In this document: one piece after another, positions 46,181 to 58,007 of the stretch
Numbering within the stretch: position 1 is the stretch's first letter
How the letters are laid out: each line of letters starts with the position of its first letter
DNA from: Molanna angustata
Taxonomy: Eukaryota; Arthropoda; Insecta; Trichoptera; Molannidae
Direction of reading: 5' to 3'
NCBI GenBank assembly: GCA_963576475.1
Contig: OY754972.1
Coordinates: forward strand, 35,982,978 to 36,046,977
DNA length: 64,000 bases
The notes under the pieces: model-generated
What the model saw: the letters and a program-made list of their open reading frames with translations, nothing else
Told to the model about the DNA's origin: nothing
The model's database searches: none
Made by a program: the position numbers and the translations under genes

Positions 46181-46911
46181 ACATTTTTTTTAAAAAAAAC
46201 ACACAGATGCTCCTGTAAAGAAGTCAATAAAATTATTTTCCTTCTGCTGTGTGATAGTATGGTTCGAATATACTGAAATATGAAGGAAACTTGTTATTTT
46301 CGTAGCTAAGAAATCGGTCTCATTATTGAAAGTCAATTCCGTGCCGTAGCAAGTATAAATGATTAACGTACCTTATTGGAAGTCGCCAGTTTCATTATCG
46401 TTTGAGAAATGTTTACTTTGAATTTCCTACAAAAGCTTTTGAAAAGTTCCCAGTTCACCGGTATGGATAATTGATAAGACCGGTATTGCTGGTAAACTAC
46501 GGTAGCAAACGAGCAGGTTACTGTGAGAGTATATATCAGGAGATTGCCGCAAAGGAATACAAAGAAGATATGGTGAGTATTTCAAGAAAGCTAACGAATG
46601 CATGTGGAAGCTTGGATTTTGTAGAAACCTGACTATTAACAAAATGTCATGGGCACACTTGACTTAACAAAGAACTAGGATATAGGTAGGTGGGTACTGT
46701 TGAAAGATTAATTGTCTTTCTAATTACTGGGTAAACTAAATGACAGCGTGTTCTTTATTAGCAAGTATTCAATCTATGTACCTACATATTATATTGGAAG
46801 CAAAACATAGAAACATTAAAAGGATTCTGAAAACAGACAGAATATATAAAACAAAGATATCTGTATTGTAAAGATTTTTTTGAAATATATCATATGTTTT
46901 TATATCTAGAA
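46181..46911. other. No gene seen
   Basis: No recognised content. Confidence 0.35.
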
Positions 46912-48497
46912 CTAGTTGCACGTAACACATGAGATCCAACTGTCGATGTATTATATTTTAAGATGTTTTGTTTTCTATACAAAACATTCATGTCAAGATA
47001 TGATAGTGTAGAGGTCAGTCCTTTTTCCTACCTCGAATATTTAAACAGCTTGATGGAATGAGCCAACCCTAAACTCTCCTCTACATAGTAAGTGTTCATT
47101 TTTTCTTCTTGAAAGGTTGACAATCTCTAAATGCATTTTAATGAAGTACATTTCTATTAGATTCTTAAACAAATATAAGATTCCCAGAGAACAAAAGTTT
47201 TCACAACACACCATACCCACAAAAAAATTGTCACGTAAATTATAGTGTGCACTTTCCACGTGATACCTGTTGAGACATTTATGGACGAAATTGCATTACT
47301 AGCAAAATGAGCATGTATGAGACAGTGTTTCAAAGTTGATGAGGCGATGAATATGTGTTAAGATAGAAGAATGCGGTGTTCGGTCTATAGAGACACAAAC
47401 AATATCTTTATGAAGTTGATCACTTAATTTTCCCATACAGAAGCTAATTTACTTCTGTTATATACATTTTTCATACAAATATGAAATTGATTTCATATTG
47501 ATATCGGCATAGCATAGATTTTTTTCTTTAAATTTTGACAATCCTTGAATGCAATTTTGAACAGTGTATTTTTATTTTATCAAAATTTCAAACAGTATAA
47601 AAATACCTCGATTTTCCAGACCTTGAGAGCATTTTGAAAATTTGGACAGGTGAAATCATATAGAAGAAATTAACGTATATCTATAGAAAACTAATTAGCT
47701 CTCATATTATGCACTTTACACATATTTATGATGTAAATATGAAGTCGATCGGACTTAGTTTGGAATATAGAGATGACACAAAAGGAATAATCCGTACATA
47801 CAAACACATCACGACGAAACTCATAGTGTTCATTCTTTACGTGATACCCTTTTAGAAATTGATGTAAAAAATAACTTTAAATTGTGAAATCATGACTCTC
47901 CACTATTCCATAGTGTGGAGAGTAAAAAGTATGAGATGTATAATTAAACTATCTAGTTGAATGCTTCGGCGTTATTCAATATTTAAAAAAAAAATAGAAA
48001 TTTATGAAATATTAAAAAATGTATTTTTTAACAAAAATTTTGGAAACTCTGGAACTTATTTATGAAAACAAATTTGAGATATTGTGTTTTTCTATATTTA
48101 TACAATTTTCAGCGTTCTACTTTTATATTTTTTGAGATGTATTTAAAAATGAAGTTAATATCAAATGTTGATTTCAAAATTCTGACTATAAAAGTTGTGC
48201 AGGCTTTAAACTTTGTATATTTTCTGAAATTTTGGGGTCTTCTCATTAAGCGGATAAAAAGTTATAAGGGATACACACACAGACACACCCTCACACATAC
48301 ACATTAAATGTTCTACTCTGAGCTCTGAGATCATCCATATTATATAACATTTATGCTACATTTAATTCTAAGTTGGTGTTTTTTAACTTCAACGTTGAGA
48401 AACATAGACCTCTCCACACAAAATATCGCGGATCTTGGCTTGAAACTTTGTGGATCTGTTAAGAGAAATAAATTCTTTTGAAAAAAATTAACAGTTG
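46912..48497 (-). mobile_element. HINE-A interrupted by element C
   Basis: The reversed 3' end CTAGTTGCACGTAACACATG at 46912 and subterminal CCAACTGTCGATG lead into family sequence up to CTTGATGG at about 47056. Element C and a loss of about 150 bp of HINE follow. The HINE then resumes near 47934 (ATCTAGTTGAATGCTTCGGC) and runs to the worn 5' end near 48497, with a short CACACA tract at 48276-48305. Confidence 0.75.
47073..47933 (+). mobile_element. Element C, second copy, nested in a HINE
   Basis: It starts ACTCTCCTCTACATAG and ends with the CTCTCCACTATTCC/ATAGTGTGGAGAG hairpin. It is collinear with 21855-22790 apart from small deletions in the RT-remnant region. The CGTACGCC mini-repeat seen at 22631-22660 is absent here. 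Confidence 0.75.
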
Positions 48498-48506
48498 AAT
48501 TAATAC

Positions 48507-48556
48507 TGTCGATTCATTAACAGAAATTAATTCTCTCAAACGAATAGACAGTTGGA
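48507..48556 (-). mobile_element. Isolated HINE 5'-end palindrome
   Basis: ACTGTCGATTCATTAACAG at the left and CGAATAGACAGTTGG at the right make an imperfect palindrome corresponding to only the first 50 or so bases of a HINE. Confidence 0.6.
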
Positions 48557-48572
48557 AAATTCCAATATTTTT

Positions 48573-50636
48573 CCAACTGTCGATTTGTTCAGGAGAACTT
48601 TGTTCTCTTAACATATCGACAATGTATCAAGCCAGAATACGCGGGAATTGTATGGAGAGGTCTACTTTTTTCACGGCTTTTCCAACTTTGAAGTCAAAAA
48701 ACACCAACTTAGAGGCTTCGCAGCATATATGTTCCATACACGGATTTACTCAGAATTCGGAGTAGAACATTTCGTGTGTCTGTGTGTGTGTGTGTGTGTG
48801 TGTCTGTGTGTCTGTGTGTCTGTGTGTGTGTCCGTCTCCCCCTTATAACTTTTGATCCGCTCAATTTACAGAGCCTAAAATTTCAGAATATATAAACAGT
48901 TACAGGCCTACAAAACTTTTATACTCGGAATTTTGAATTTTTGTTTCAGTCAGGGGTTATCAACTTTTGAATTTTTATTTTATTTTTCCATATATCTCAG
49001 AAACCATAAACGCTAAAACGCTGAAAATTGGTACAAACATAAACAAATACAAAATCTCAAATTAGTTTTTTCAAAAAAATTCCAGGGTTTCTCAAACATT
49101 TTTTATTAAGAAAAATATTTTTTTTATGATAAATTTATGAGTTTAACTGCCTATATTTCCAAAACTTTTACAATTATCGAAAAAAGCCGAAACACCCCAA
49201 CTAGATAATTTAATTTTCTATAAAAAATATTAACATTGTAGTAGAAGATCTCAATTTTTTTTAACAATTTTTTTAAAAATTGAATTTAGTGACGACATCG
49301 CTTCATACATTTTGTATGGCAGTCGCCTATACACAATATGTAAGAAGACTTAATAGTTTGATACTTCATCTCCAAAAATACATACATACCATCATGCTAT
49401 TTGCATATTCTGGGTAGGAAAAAGGATCTTCCTCCATACTATCCTATCTTGACATACATACCTACATATGTTGTATAGAAAACAAAATATCTGAAAATAT
49501 TCAATAATCCAACTGTCGATTTGTTCAGGAGAACTTTGTTCTCTTAACATATCGACAATGTATCAAGCCAGAATACGCGAGAATTGTATGGAGAGGTCTA
49601 CTTTTTTCACGGCTTTTCCAACTTTGAAGTCAAAAAACACCAACTTAGAGGCTTCGCAGCATATATGTTCCATACACGGATTTACTCAGAATTCGGAGTA
49701 GAACATTTCGTGTGTCTGTGTGTGTGTGTGTGTGTGTGTCTGTGTGTCTGTGTGTCTGTGTGTGTGTCCGTCCCCCCCTTATAACTTTTGATCCGCTCAA
49801 TTTACAGAGCCTAAAATTTCAGAATATATAAACAGTTACAGGCCTACAAAAACTTTTATACTCGGAATTTTGAATTTTTGTTTCAGTCAGGGGTTATCAA
49901 CTTTTGAATTTTTATTTTATTTTTCCATATATCTCAGAAACCATAAACGCTAAAACGCTGAAAATTGGTACAAACATAGACAAATACAAAATCTCAAATT
50001 AGTTTTTTCAAAAAAATTCCAGGGTTTCTCAAACATTTTTTATTAAGAAAAATATTTTTTTTATGATAAATTTATGAGTTTAACTGCCTATATTTCCAAA
50101 ACTTTTACAATTATCGAAAAAAGCCGAAACACCCCAACTAGATAATTTAATTTTCTATAAAAAATATTAACATTGTAGTAGAAGATCTCAATTTTTTTTA
50201 ACAATTTTTTTAAAAATTGAATTTAGTGACAACATCGCTTCATACATTTTGTATGGCAGTCGCCTATACACAATATGTAAGAAGACTTAATAGTTTGATA
50301 CTTCATCTCCAAACAAACATACATACCATCATGCTATTTTCATATTCTGGGTAGGAAAAAAGGATCTTCCTCCATACTATCCTATCTTGACATACATACC
50401 TACATAATATATGTTGTATAGAAAACAAAATATCTGAAAATATTCAATAATTTGTATTTATGGGTTTATAGTTTGGTACATATTCTTCAACTATACATAC
50501 TATCGCTATCGACAGTTGGATCTCATGTGTTACATGCCACTAGTTTATATCTATGGGTTTATAGTTTGGTACATATTCTTCAACTATACATACTATCGCT
50601 ATCGACAGTTGGATCTCATGTGTTACATGCAACTAG
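48573..50636 (+). mobile_element. HINE-A (outer copy) split by a second HINE-A
   Basis: It starts CCAACTGTCGATTTG after T. The sequence runs to TATTCAATAAT at 49508, is interrupted by a complete HINE, and resumes at 50544 with TTATATCTATGGGTTTATAG through the subterminal motif, hairpin and CTAG at 50636. Joined length is about 1029 bp, matching the inner copy. (TG)n lies at about 48778-48832. Confidence 0.9.
49509..50543 (+). mobile_element. HINE-A (inner copy), 1035 bp, intact ends
   Basis: From CCAACTGTCGATTTG to CTAG, with T immediately left (49508) and right (50544). Removing it restores the outer copy without gain or loss. It differs from the outer copy by only a handful of substitutions and 1-bp indels, so both are young. 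(TG)n lies at about 49713-49767. Confidence 0.92.
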
Positions 50637-50786
50637 TATATATTAAATTTAGATCCTATATCTTAAGAGCAAAGTAACTATTGGCCTATAGGTACATGGT
50701 GCAGGGGGTCTAATCATGACACATTCTTGATACTTTCTTATCTTGCCTTAATCTTAAAAACGTAAAAATCAGTACTTGATCATAAT

Positions 50787-50865
50787 CCAACTGTCGATTT
50801 GTTCAGGAGAACTTTGTTCTCTTAACATATCGACAATGTATCAAGCCAGAATACGCGAGAATTGT
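50787..50865 (+). mobile_element. HINE-A 5'-end fragment, 79 bp
   Basis: CCAACTGTCGATTTG through GAATACGCGAGAATTGT, essentially identical to the first 79 bases of the next copy and directly abutting it. Confidence 0.85.
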
Positions 50866-51084
50866 CCAACTGTCGATTTGTTCAGGAGAACTTTGTTCTC
50901 TTAACATATCGACAATGTATCAAGCCAGAATACGCGAGAATTGTATGGAAAGGTCTACTTTTTTCACGGCTTTTCCAACTTTGAAGTCAAAAAACACCAA
51001 TTTAGAGGCTTCGCAGCATATATGTTCCATGGACGGATTTACTCAGAATTCGGAGTAGAACATTTCGTGTGTCTGTGTGTGTGT

Positions 51085-51116
<32 letters not shown>

Positions 51117-51906
51117 CTGTGTGTGTGTGTGTATGTCTGTGTGTGTGTGTGTCCGTCCCCCCCTTATAACTTTTGATCTGCTCAATTTACAGAGCCTAAA
51201 ATTTCAGAATATATATACAGTTACAGGCCTACAAAACTTTTATACTCGGAATTTTGAATTTTTGTTTCAGTCAGGGGTTATCAACTTTTGAATTTTTATT
51301 TTATTTTTCCCTATATCTCAGAAACCATAAAAGCTAGAACGCTGAAAATTGGTATAAACATAGACAAATACAATATCTCAAATTAGTTTTTTCAAAAAAA
51401 TTCCAGGGTTTCTCAAACATTTTTTATTAAGAAAAGTATTTTTTTTATGATAAATTTATGAGTTTAACTGCCTATATTTCCATTTTTTTTTAAATATCGA
51501 AAAAAGCCGAAACACCCCAACTAGATAATTTAATTTTATATAAAAAATATTATCATTGTAGCAGTACATCTCAAATTTTTTTTAACAATTTTTATAAAAA
51601 TTGAATTTAGTGACGACATCGCTTCATACAATTTACATGGCAGTCGCCTATACACAATATGTAAGAAGACTTAATAGTTTGATAGGTACTTAATCTCCAA
51701 ACATACATACAGAACCATCATGCTGTTTTCATATTCCGGGAAGGAAAAGAGGACTGACCTCCATACTGTCCTATCTTGACATACATACCAACATGTATTA
51801 AAATTTTCAATAATTTGGATTTATGGGTTTATAGTTTGATTTTTATTCTTCAACTATACATACTATCGCTATCGACAGTTGGATCTCATGTGTTACATGC
51901 AACTAG
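50866..51906 (+). mobile_element. HINE-A, 1041 bp, intact ends
   Basis: T-flanked CCAACTGTCGATTTG to CTAG at 51906, then T. (TG)n with TGTC interruptions at about 51067-51153. All body landmarks are present. Confidence 0.9.
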
Positions 51907-52596
51907 TCTTATGTTTAATCTTACTCTTCACAGAATCCTAAAAAAATGTTGAGCTCAATGTTAAGTATGAAATTTGTATAAGTGTTTGTATAAATTAATA
52001 TAATTATTCAATTAAATTTAACCTCAAAGATTTCTAATGTCTGAAGCTGATCTCAATCTTACTTTAATCAATTTCCTGAACACTGAGCAGGTATAAATTA
52101 TCAATAGTCACATAATTCCTACCACGGAAATTATAATAATGATAATTAAGTTATTAGTATAATAATCTTTTTTATTTTAGTAAAACTATCTGAATTAAAT
52201 TAACACACCAAATATCAAATGCTCTTATAATAACTTCAATATGATATTTAATAATGCGCAGTGAGGAATATGATATAGATTATTATTCTGTAGTTTAGAC
52301 CTCTTTTATAACAACAGGAACTCAATTTGACCTTCCTGTATGTTCAAGAGTAAATAATTCAACTGTCAATAATAAGAAAATCGTCAAGGAGTAAAACAAA
52401 CAAAATAAAAACAAACACAAATAAATCCTACAGAGTGAGAAGATTTATGTCAGAAGATGTGTGATGTAGGTATATATAAAGGAAGATATATTATATAATG
52501 AAGATTATGATGTGTGAAGATTTATAAAAGAAGATGTATTATGAAGATGTGACAAAAATAAAACATTACCACAAAAATATATCTACAATGTATTTA
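51907..52596. other. No gene; AGATGT-rich low-complexity patch
   Basis: Around 52435-52560, GAAGAT/GATGTG words recur without a fixed period. No coding evidence. Confidence 0.4.
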
Positions 52597-52598
52597 TA

Positions 52599-53333
52599 CA
52601 GAGTTACAGGTTTAGTCGTACAGAATATTAAAAGACGTTATTATTCAGGTCATTTCTGATGGATTTGATGCTAAATGTTAGGTCCGAAACTTAACCGTTA
52701 TAGAGATATTGAATTTTAAAGATTTAAAAAAAAAAATTTTGGCAAATTTATCATTTTTTTTACGGATTATAGAGGTCTTAAGGTCCGTTTTTTATGTATC
52801 TAGTTTGAGGGCATGACGTGAAATAATAAAAATGATTAACAAAAACTGAACCTACTACTAACAGCTTAAAAATACAGCTCGACAACAGTTAGAATTAAAG
52901 AATTATCACAAAGTGTTTTTAACTTTGAAGCGCTTTGTTTGAAAAAAAAAATATGGATTTTATTCTGCAAATAACTGTAAAAATTCTACGTTTCTTTAGC
53001 TATTCAAAAAGCTATAACACTTGCTATTAAATAGTCAAACTATTGACCAAATAACAGTTAAGGTAGTAGAGGGTACATTTTAGTTTGAGGAAAAAGTAGC
53101 TAAAATACGTAAACAAAACAAAAAAAACAGCAATATTTTTATAATTCATGTTCGACATGGCGACTCTAATCCGTAAAAAAATGATAAAATAGCCAATTTT
53201 TTTTTTAAATCTTTAAAATTCAATATCTCCATAACGGTTAAGTCTCGGACCTAACATTTAGCATCAAATCCATCAGAAATGACCTGAATAATAACGTCCT
53301 TTAATATTCTGTACGACTAAACCTGTAACCCTG
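52599..53333. mobile_element. 735-bp element with about 170-bp TIRs
   Basis: CAGAGTTACAGGTTTAGTCG at the left and its inverse (CGACTAAACCTGTAACCCTG) at the right begin arms of about 170 bp (to about 52773 and from about 53161) with few mismatches, including ACGTTATTATTCAGGTC and CTAAATGTTAGGTCCGA. TA flanks both ends (52597-52598, 53334-53335). The centre is unique and non-coding. TA duplication and long TIRs fit a Tc1/mariner-type or foldback MITE. Confidence 0.88.
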
Positions 53334-53335
53334 TA

Positions 53336-55077
53336 GGTATATTCTTTATAACGTAATTTATAGCTTTTCACACTTCGTGAGAAGTTTTATTAACTCTTCT
53401 AACTTGAATTGGATTATTTTAGCACTTCCATATTTAATTGAATTTTTAATGACTCTACCAAACTTGTAGATTACTTGTATGTATAATTGTTTTTTTTTTA
53501 TGAATTAAGAAAAAACTCAACTATAAATATGCTTACATAACATCATGCCGTATCCCTGTTATTGGGGTAGGCATAATGTACCGTGCACCATACACTTTTG
53601 CCTTTGCATAAATTTACCATCGCCCGACTCAAATTCACACATCTATTTTATTTTCATACATATTCGTCTATAATTCACACTTCTAATATTTCTTTCTCTC
53701 TGAATATTGTTCAGGTGGTCGTGCCAATATTCTTTTAGCCGTCTCTTTCACCTCTATAATATTTCGTTGTCAGCTGTTTTTCATTCGTTATTTTAATGCA
53801 GCGGTTGATATTAAGATGACGGGATAGGCTCCAAGGTACTTTTTGGAAGTTCATTACGCCTTACTCTCAAAAGTTACGTCTTTAACAAAAATATATATTA
53901 TTTTCTCATTATTTGTCTATACATTGGCCCGATACACTTTTCTTTATTTTGTGTACTTTGTTCATAGTATTTTTTTTAATAATACCTGTTTTATCAGATT
54001 TTTTTACCATAACTCAAAACTTATAAGGCTTAGAAACATGAATGTTTCGTTAAATGATAGATCATTTATAAATCTAAACATTGGCTCGATACGTTTTCGC
54101 ACAATGTTCTCACTTTTTTGTAAAATCAAATAAACCATAGTATTTTATGTAACGCACGATTCAAATTCACTAACTTGGGCGCACACGATTGTAATCTTTA
54201 AGGACGTACATTCTCATACAATAGTTTCAAATTTCGCATTTGACTCGCCTACATTGCCTTACCCTGCCCCTTAAGTCGATATTACCCCTTTCCCCCATTT
54301 TGAAAAGAAGACAATCAATGTATATTTAAATAAACATTATTTATTGAATTAATTTACACGGAAAATAATTAAAAAGTAACATGAAATAGTAAGTATGTAA
54401 TAGACAAACAAAAATACTAACACGTTTAAGAAATAGCAAACTAGAAAAATTTTCTTACTACCCCAAAAAAAAACATTTTAACCCCATTCGGGGTAATTTA
54501 TCCCCGGTTCCCCGACCGCTGTTTTAGTGTAACAAAATTACTTAACTGTCTATACTTTCATTCTGTGAACAATGTTCTTCAAGTTATGTACACCCAGTTC
54601 TTAAATCCTCATTTTTATAGTCATTATTTATTCTGTACATGCATGCTTACATTATTTCGTGTTATATTTCATATAGGTACTGTTAATTTACAATATTTGT
54701 TTGTCTACAATACAATTCACTCGATTCGAATGTGACGAAGGGATGATTCCAACAAAATCCTTAAAAAATTGGGTCCTTCGAACCCTATTTATTGCCTTAA
54801 AACAAATAATACCCAATGAAAGTAGAAAACGATTTTTTCCGCAGTAAATAAGGTAAACCCAGCACTTAGCAAAAGTAAAATATCATTATTTTTTTCTGAT
54901 TGTATTTTGTATTCACCTTGAATTATTTTTCAATCCTCTTTTAAAACCTTTTACCCTTATATTTGCTCAGAATACACGTGGTGAATCACTTGCTTGAATT
55001 TAAACACCGAATGTTGGTACCTGCCCAAGTATCTTAAAAGAAAATGAAAAAATACAGAAACAACTACTGTATGTATA
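53336..55077. other. No gene; one probable dispersed repeat at 53525-53830
   Basis: ATGCCGTATCCCTGTTATTG, GGTAGGCATAATGTACCGTG, ATTTACCATCGCCCGACTC and a pyrimidine-rich block look like a repeat fragment of lepidopteran type, with no second copy here to define ends. The rest is unassigned. Confidence 0.35.
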
Positions 55078-56079
55078 CTAGTTGCATGTAACACATGAGA
55101 TCCAACTGTCGATAGCGATACTATGTATAGTTGAAGAATAAGTACCAAACTATTAACCCATAAATCCAAATTATTGAATATCTTAAGATATTTTGTTTTA
55201 TATACAACACATGTAGGTATGTATGTCAAGATAGGATAGTATGGAGGTCAGTCATTTTTTTCTACCCGGAATATGAAAACAGCATGATGGTTCTGTATGT
55301 ATGTTTGAATATTAAGTACCTATCAAACTATTAAGTCTTCTTACATATTTTGTATTTTGTATAAGCGACTGCCATACAAATTGTATGAAGCAATGTCGTC
55401 ACTAAATTCAATTTTCATAAAAATTGTTAAAAAAAAATTGGGATGTGCTTATACAATGTTAATATTTTTTATAGAAAATTAAATTATCTAGTTGAGGTGT
55501 TTCGGCTTTTTTCGATATTTTTAAAAAATTTGGAAATATAGGCAGTTAAACTCATAAATTTATCATAAAAAAAATATTTTTCGTAATAAAAAATGTTTGA
55601 GAAATTCTGGAATTATTTTGAAAAAATTAATTTGAGATTTCGTATTTGTCTATGTTCATACCAATTTTTAGCATTCTAGCTTTAATGGTTTCTGAGATAA
55701 ATGGAAAAATAAAGTAGAAATTCAAAAGTTGACAACCTCTGACTAAAACAAAAATTCAAAATTCTGAGTATAAAATTTTGTAATCCTTTAACTGTTTAAC
55801 TGTATATTCTGAAATTTTGGGCTCTGTGAATTGAGCGGATCAAAAGATATAAGGGACGGACGGACACAGACACACGAAATGTTCTACTCCGAATTCTGAG
55901 TAAATCCGTGTATGGAACATATATGCTGCGAGCCTCTAAATTGGTGTTTTTTTACTTCAAAGTTGGAAAAGCCGTGAAAAAAGTAAACCCTGCATACAAT
56001 TCCTTCATACACGCGTTTTGAATTTTAACTGTCTCTTCCTTCAAAAGAATTTCATTCTTTTGAACGAATCGACAGTTGG
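55078..56079 (-). mobile_element. HINE-A, reverse orientation, nearly full length
   Basis: CTAGTTGCATGTAACACATG at 55078, subterminal CCAACTGTCGATAGCG, body in order, and 5' end CGAATCGACAGTTGG at 56079 followed by A. The microsatellite has collapsed to GACACAGACACAC at about 55863-55876. Confidence 0.87.
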
Positions 56080-56399
56080 ATTAGCCTTTTGGAATAAAAA
56101 TTAAATAAGGTAACTATGTAGGTAACATTCACAGTGTAGTGTTATGTTTAAAGCACGTTTCAGAACAAATATTATTATGAAACAATCCACTATGCAGAAA
56201 GGAAAACATCTCATAATGATTGTTGACTTGCTTGAGGCTGTTTGAGAATATGTAAAGGTTCTCAATTTTTGTTTACTCAGTGGACTGAAATGTCCTACAT
56301 TGTCGTAGTGTCTACTTAAACGAAATACTTCCTGATTTCTCAGCGTATCATCGGCATGAATGCATTGGTATCGAACATACTATTTAGTATCTTGTAAAG
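56080..56399. other. No gene seen
   Basis: Spacer without recognised content. Confidence 0.3.
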
Positions 56400-57065
56400 G
56401 AATATGAGCTCTTTAGATGTGTTATACAGATAGATGGGGAGGTGTTTATATGATCGCCTTATGTTCCTTATAAGTAGCCCAGAGAAGTGTCTGGAAAACA
56501 ATTCTCAAGAGACCACGTGACTACAGTACTAGTCAAATGTACAGTGAACTGCCTGTCCCTTCGGTACAGAATATGTTGTACAAGATCTGTCAGGTAGTCA
56601 AAGAGTTGATTGTTAATGGAGTTAATAACAACATGTATGTAACTCCTAAGTTACAACTTGAGGGCTATATAAGACTCCCCATGAGGTTAACAAAGCTGGG
56701 GCAAAGCCATTATTCATTCCTGGGTATAAAATGTTACAATGAGCTGTATAGAAATGTAAAATTGAAAAATACTGATTTTTTAGACAAACTTTTCGACATC
56801 TCAATAGAGACGAAGTTGGAATATTATAGAAGAACTAGGATCTCAAGACACCTACAGGACTGGCTTACGTGATCACTTTATGCGCTTGCGCAACGTTCAC
56901 CAATTATGCCTTCTTATTGAGTTCCCTTGTCAATGCAAATTTTGAAGTTCTACATACCTAGGTATTTGAATAATGAGTAACAAATCACCTGAAAATAAGA
57001 CATAATATTGCCATCTATGAAGTAACGAAAAAACGCTTTTGTAACGCCATGAAGCCCAATGAAGA
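56400..57065 (+). mobile_element. Non-LTR RT C-terminus and 3' UTR
   Basis: The open frame at 56537-56872 encodes LQLEGYIRLPMRLTKLGQSH, FLGIKCYNELYRNVK and a C-terminus around IETKLEYYRR, the fold of a Jockey/CR1-type RT thumb end. The 3' UTR (ATGCGCTTGCGCAACGTTC, GAGTAACAAATCACCTG, ATCTATGAAGTAACG) matches 34077-34281 plus 34869-34960 and supplies the uninterrupted form of the hAT target. 5' truncated. Confidence 0.7.
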
Positions 57066-57215
57066 AATGACAACTATAAGATTCTTACATTCAGCAGTCG
57101 AGAGATGGCTGAAGGAAGAAGAAGGAAAATAAAAATTAAATATTATGAAACATAAAGAAAATACATGATTCAAGAGCAATTTCAACCTCGAATATTACAG
57201 TGAGAGACTCTAATA

Positions 57216-57791
57216 CAGAGTGCCTCAAAAGTTTATATTTACTTAGTGGATCGATTAAAAAAAAATTTAACCGTGTATCGAAAAAATGTTTATGAATTAT
57301 TAAAATACACCATTTGGGAATTTATTTCTTAAAAATAATATCGTCCAAATGTAAACCCTCACGTCCGCAGCACTCATTTAATCGAACAGTAAAATTACTT
57401 ATGACGGCTCGGCAGGTGGACTCAGTGATGACTACCATTTCGTGACGGATATTTTCTTTCAAATGCGCCAGGGGAGTCGGTTTACTGGCGTAAACTTTAG
57501 ATTTAAGATAACTCCATAGGAAATAAATCAGAACAGGAGGTCAATAAGGGTTTAATCAGGACTGCGTGGAGGCCAATTTATGTCACCTCTCCTGGATATC
57601 AATTTGCCTGGGAAAATTTACGAACTCGTGGCAGAAGTGTATTGGATGTGTATGACGTTGCTCCGTCCCGCTGGAACCACGTTCTTTGGTTATAGCCAGG
57701 AAAGTTTTGCAGTTCAGGCACCAAGAAGTCGTCTAACATCTCCACATAACGCTCTCGAATTCAAATATAAACTTTCTTTTGAGACACCTTG
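57216..57791 (-). mobile_element. Internally deleted Tc1/mariner-type element, copy 2
   Basis: The TIRs are CAGAGTGCCTCAAAAG and the inverse of CAAGGTGTCTCAAAAG, with TA on both sides (57214-57215, 57792-57793). The minus strand holds the same C-terminal transposase segment and the same TIR-to-coding junction as 16694-17264 (WFQRDGAT, then GDINWPPRSPD in another frame, then KENIRHEM). A small insertion precedes the third catalytic position, where GAT (Asp) appears to remain. Frameshifted; inactive. Confidence 0.82.
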
Positions 57792-57827
57792 TACTTTGCA
57801 GAAGTGTAAATAAAGTAAATTACTTTC

Positions 57828-57895
57828 CTCTATTGCGAATAGAAACCAGGATGCCAGCACAAAATCCAAACTGCTCACCACTATGCAACGACGGT
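57828..57895 (-). mobile_element. SINE2 head fragment
   Basis: On the minus strand TTTTGTGCTGGCATCCTGG and a decayed B box (TTTCTATTCGC) resemble the SINE2 head at 20112-20162. Confidence 0.4.
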
Positions 57896-58007
57896 TCACA
57901 ATCAAGATATTAAATCGATTACCTATATTTTGGCTTACGAAAAAGGACACAGTTAGGTGCAAAGTTCCACCAATATAAACATACATATAGATTGTACCTA
58001 AATGTTA

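Noticed and set aside
48648..51291. Recurrent small ORF (MYGEVYFFHGFSNFEVKK..., also seen in reverse copies) with a VCVCVC tail
   Set aside because: It is conserved only because the HINE DNA is repeated; the VCVC tail is the TG microsatellite read in frame, and diverged copies do not keep the frame.
48573..51906. True satellite array of about 1-kb units
   Set aside because: The apparent tandem order is explained by one nested insertion plus a separate T-flanked copy with unique sequence between them.
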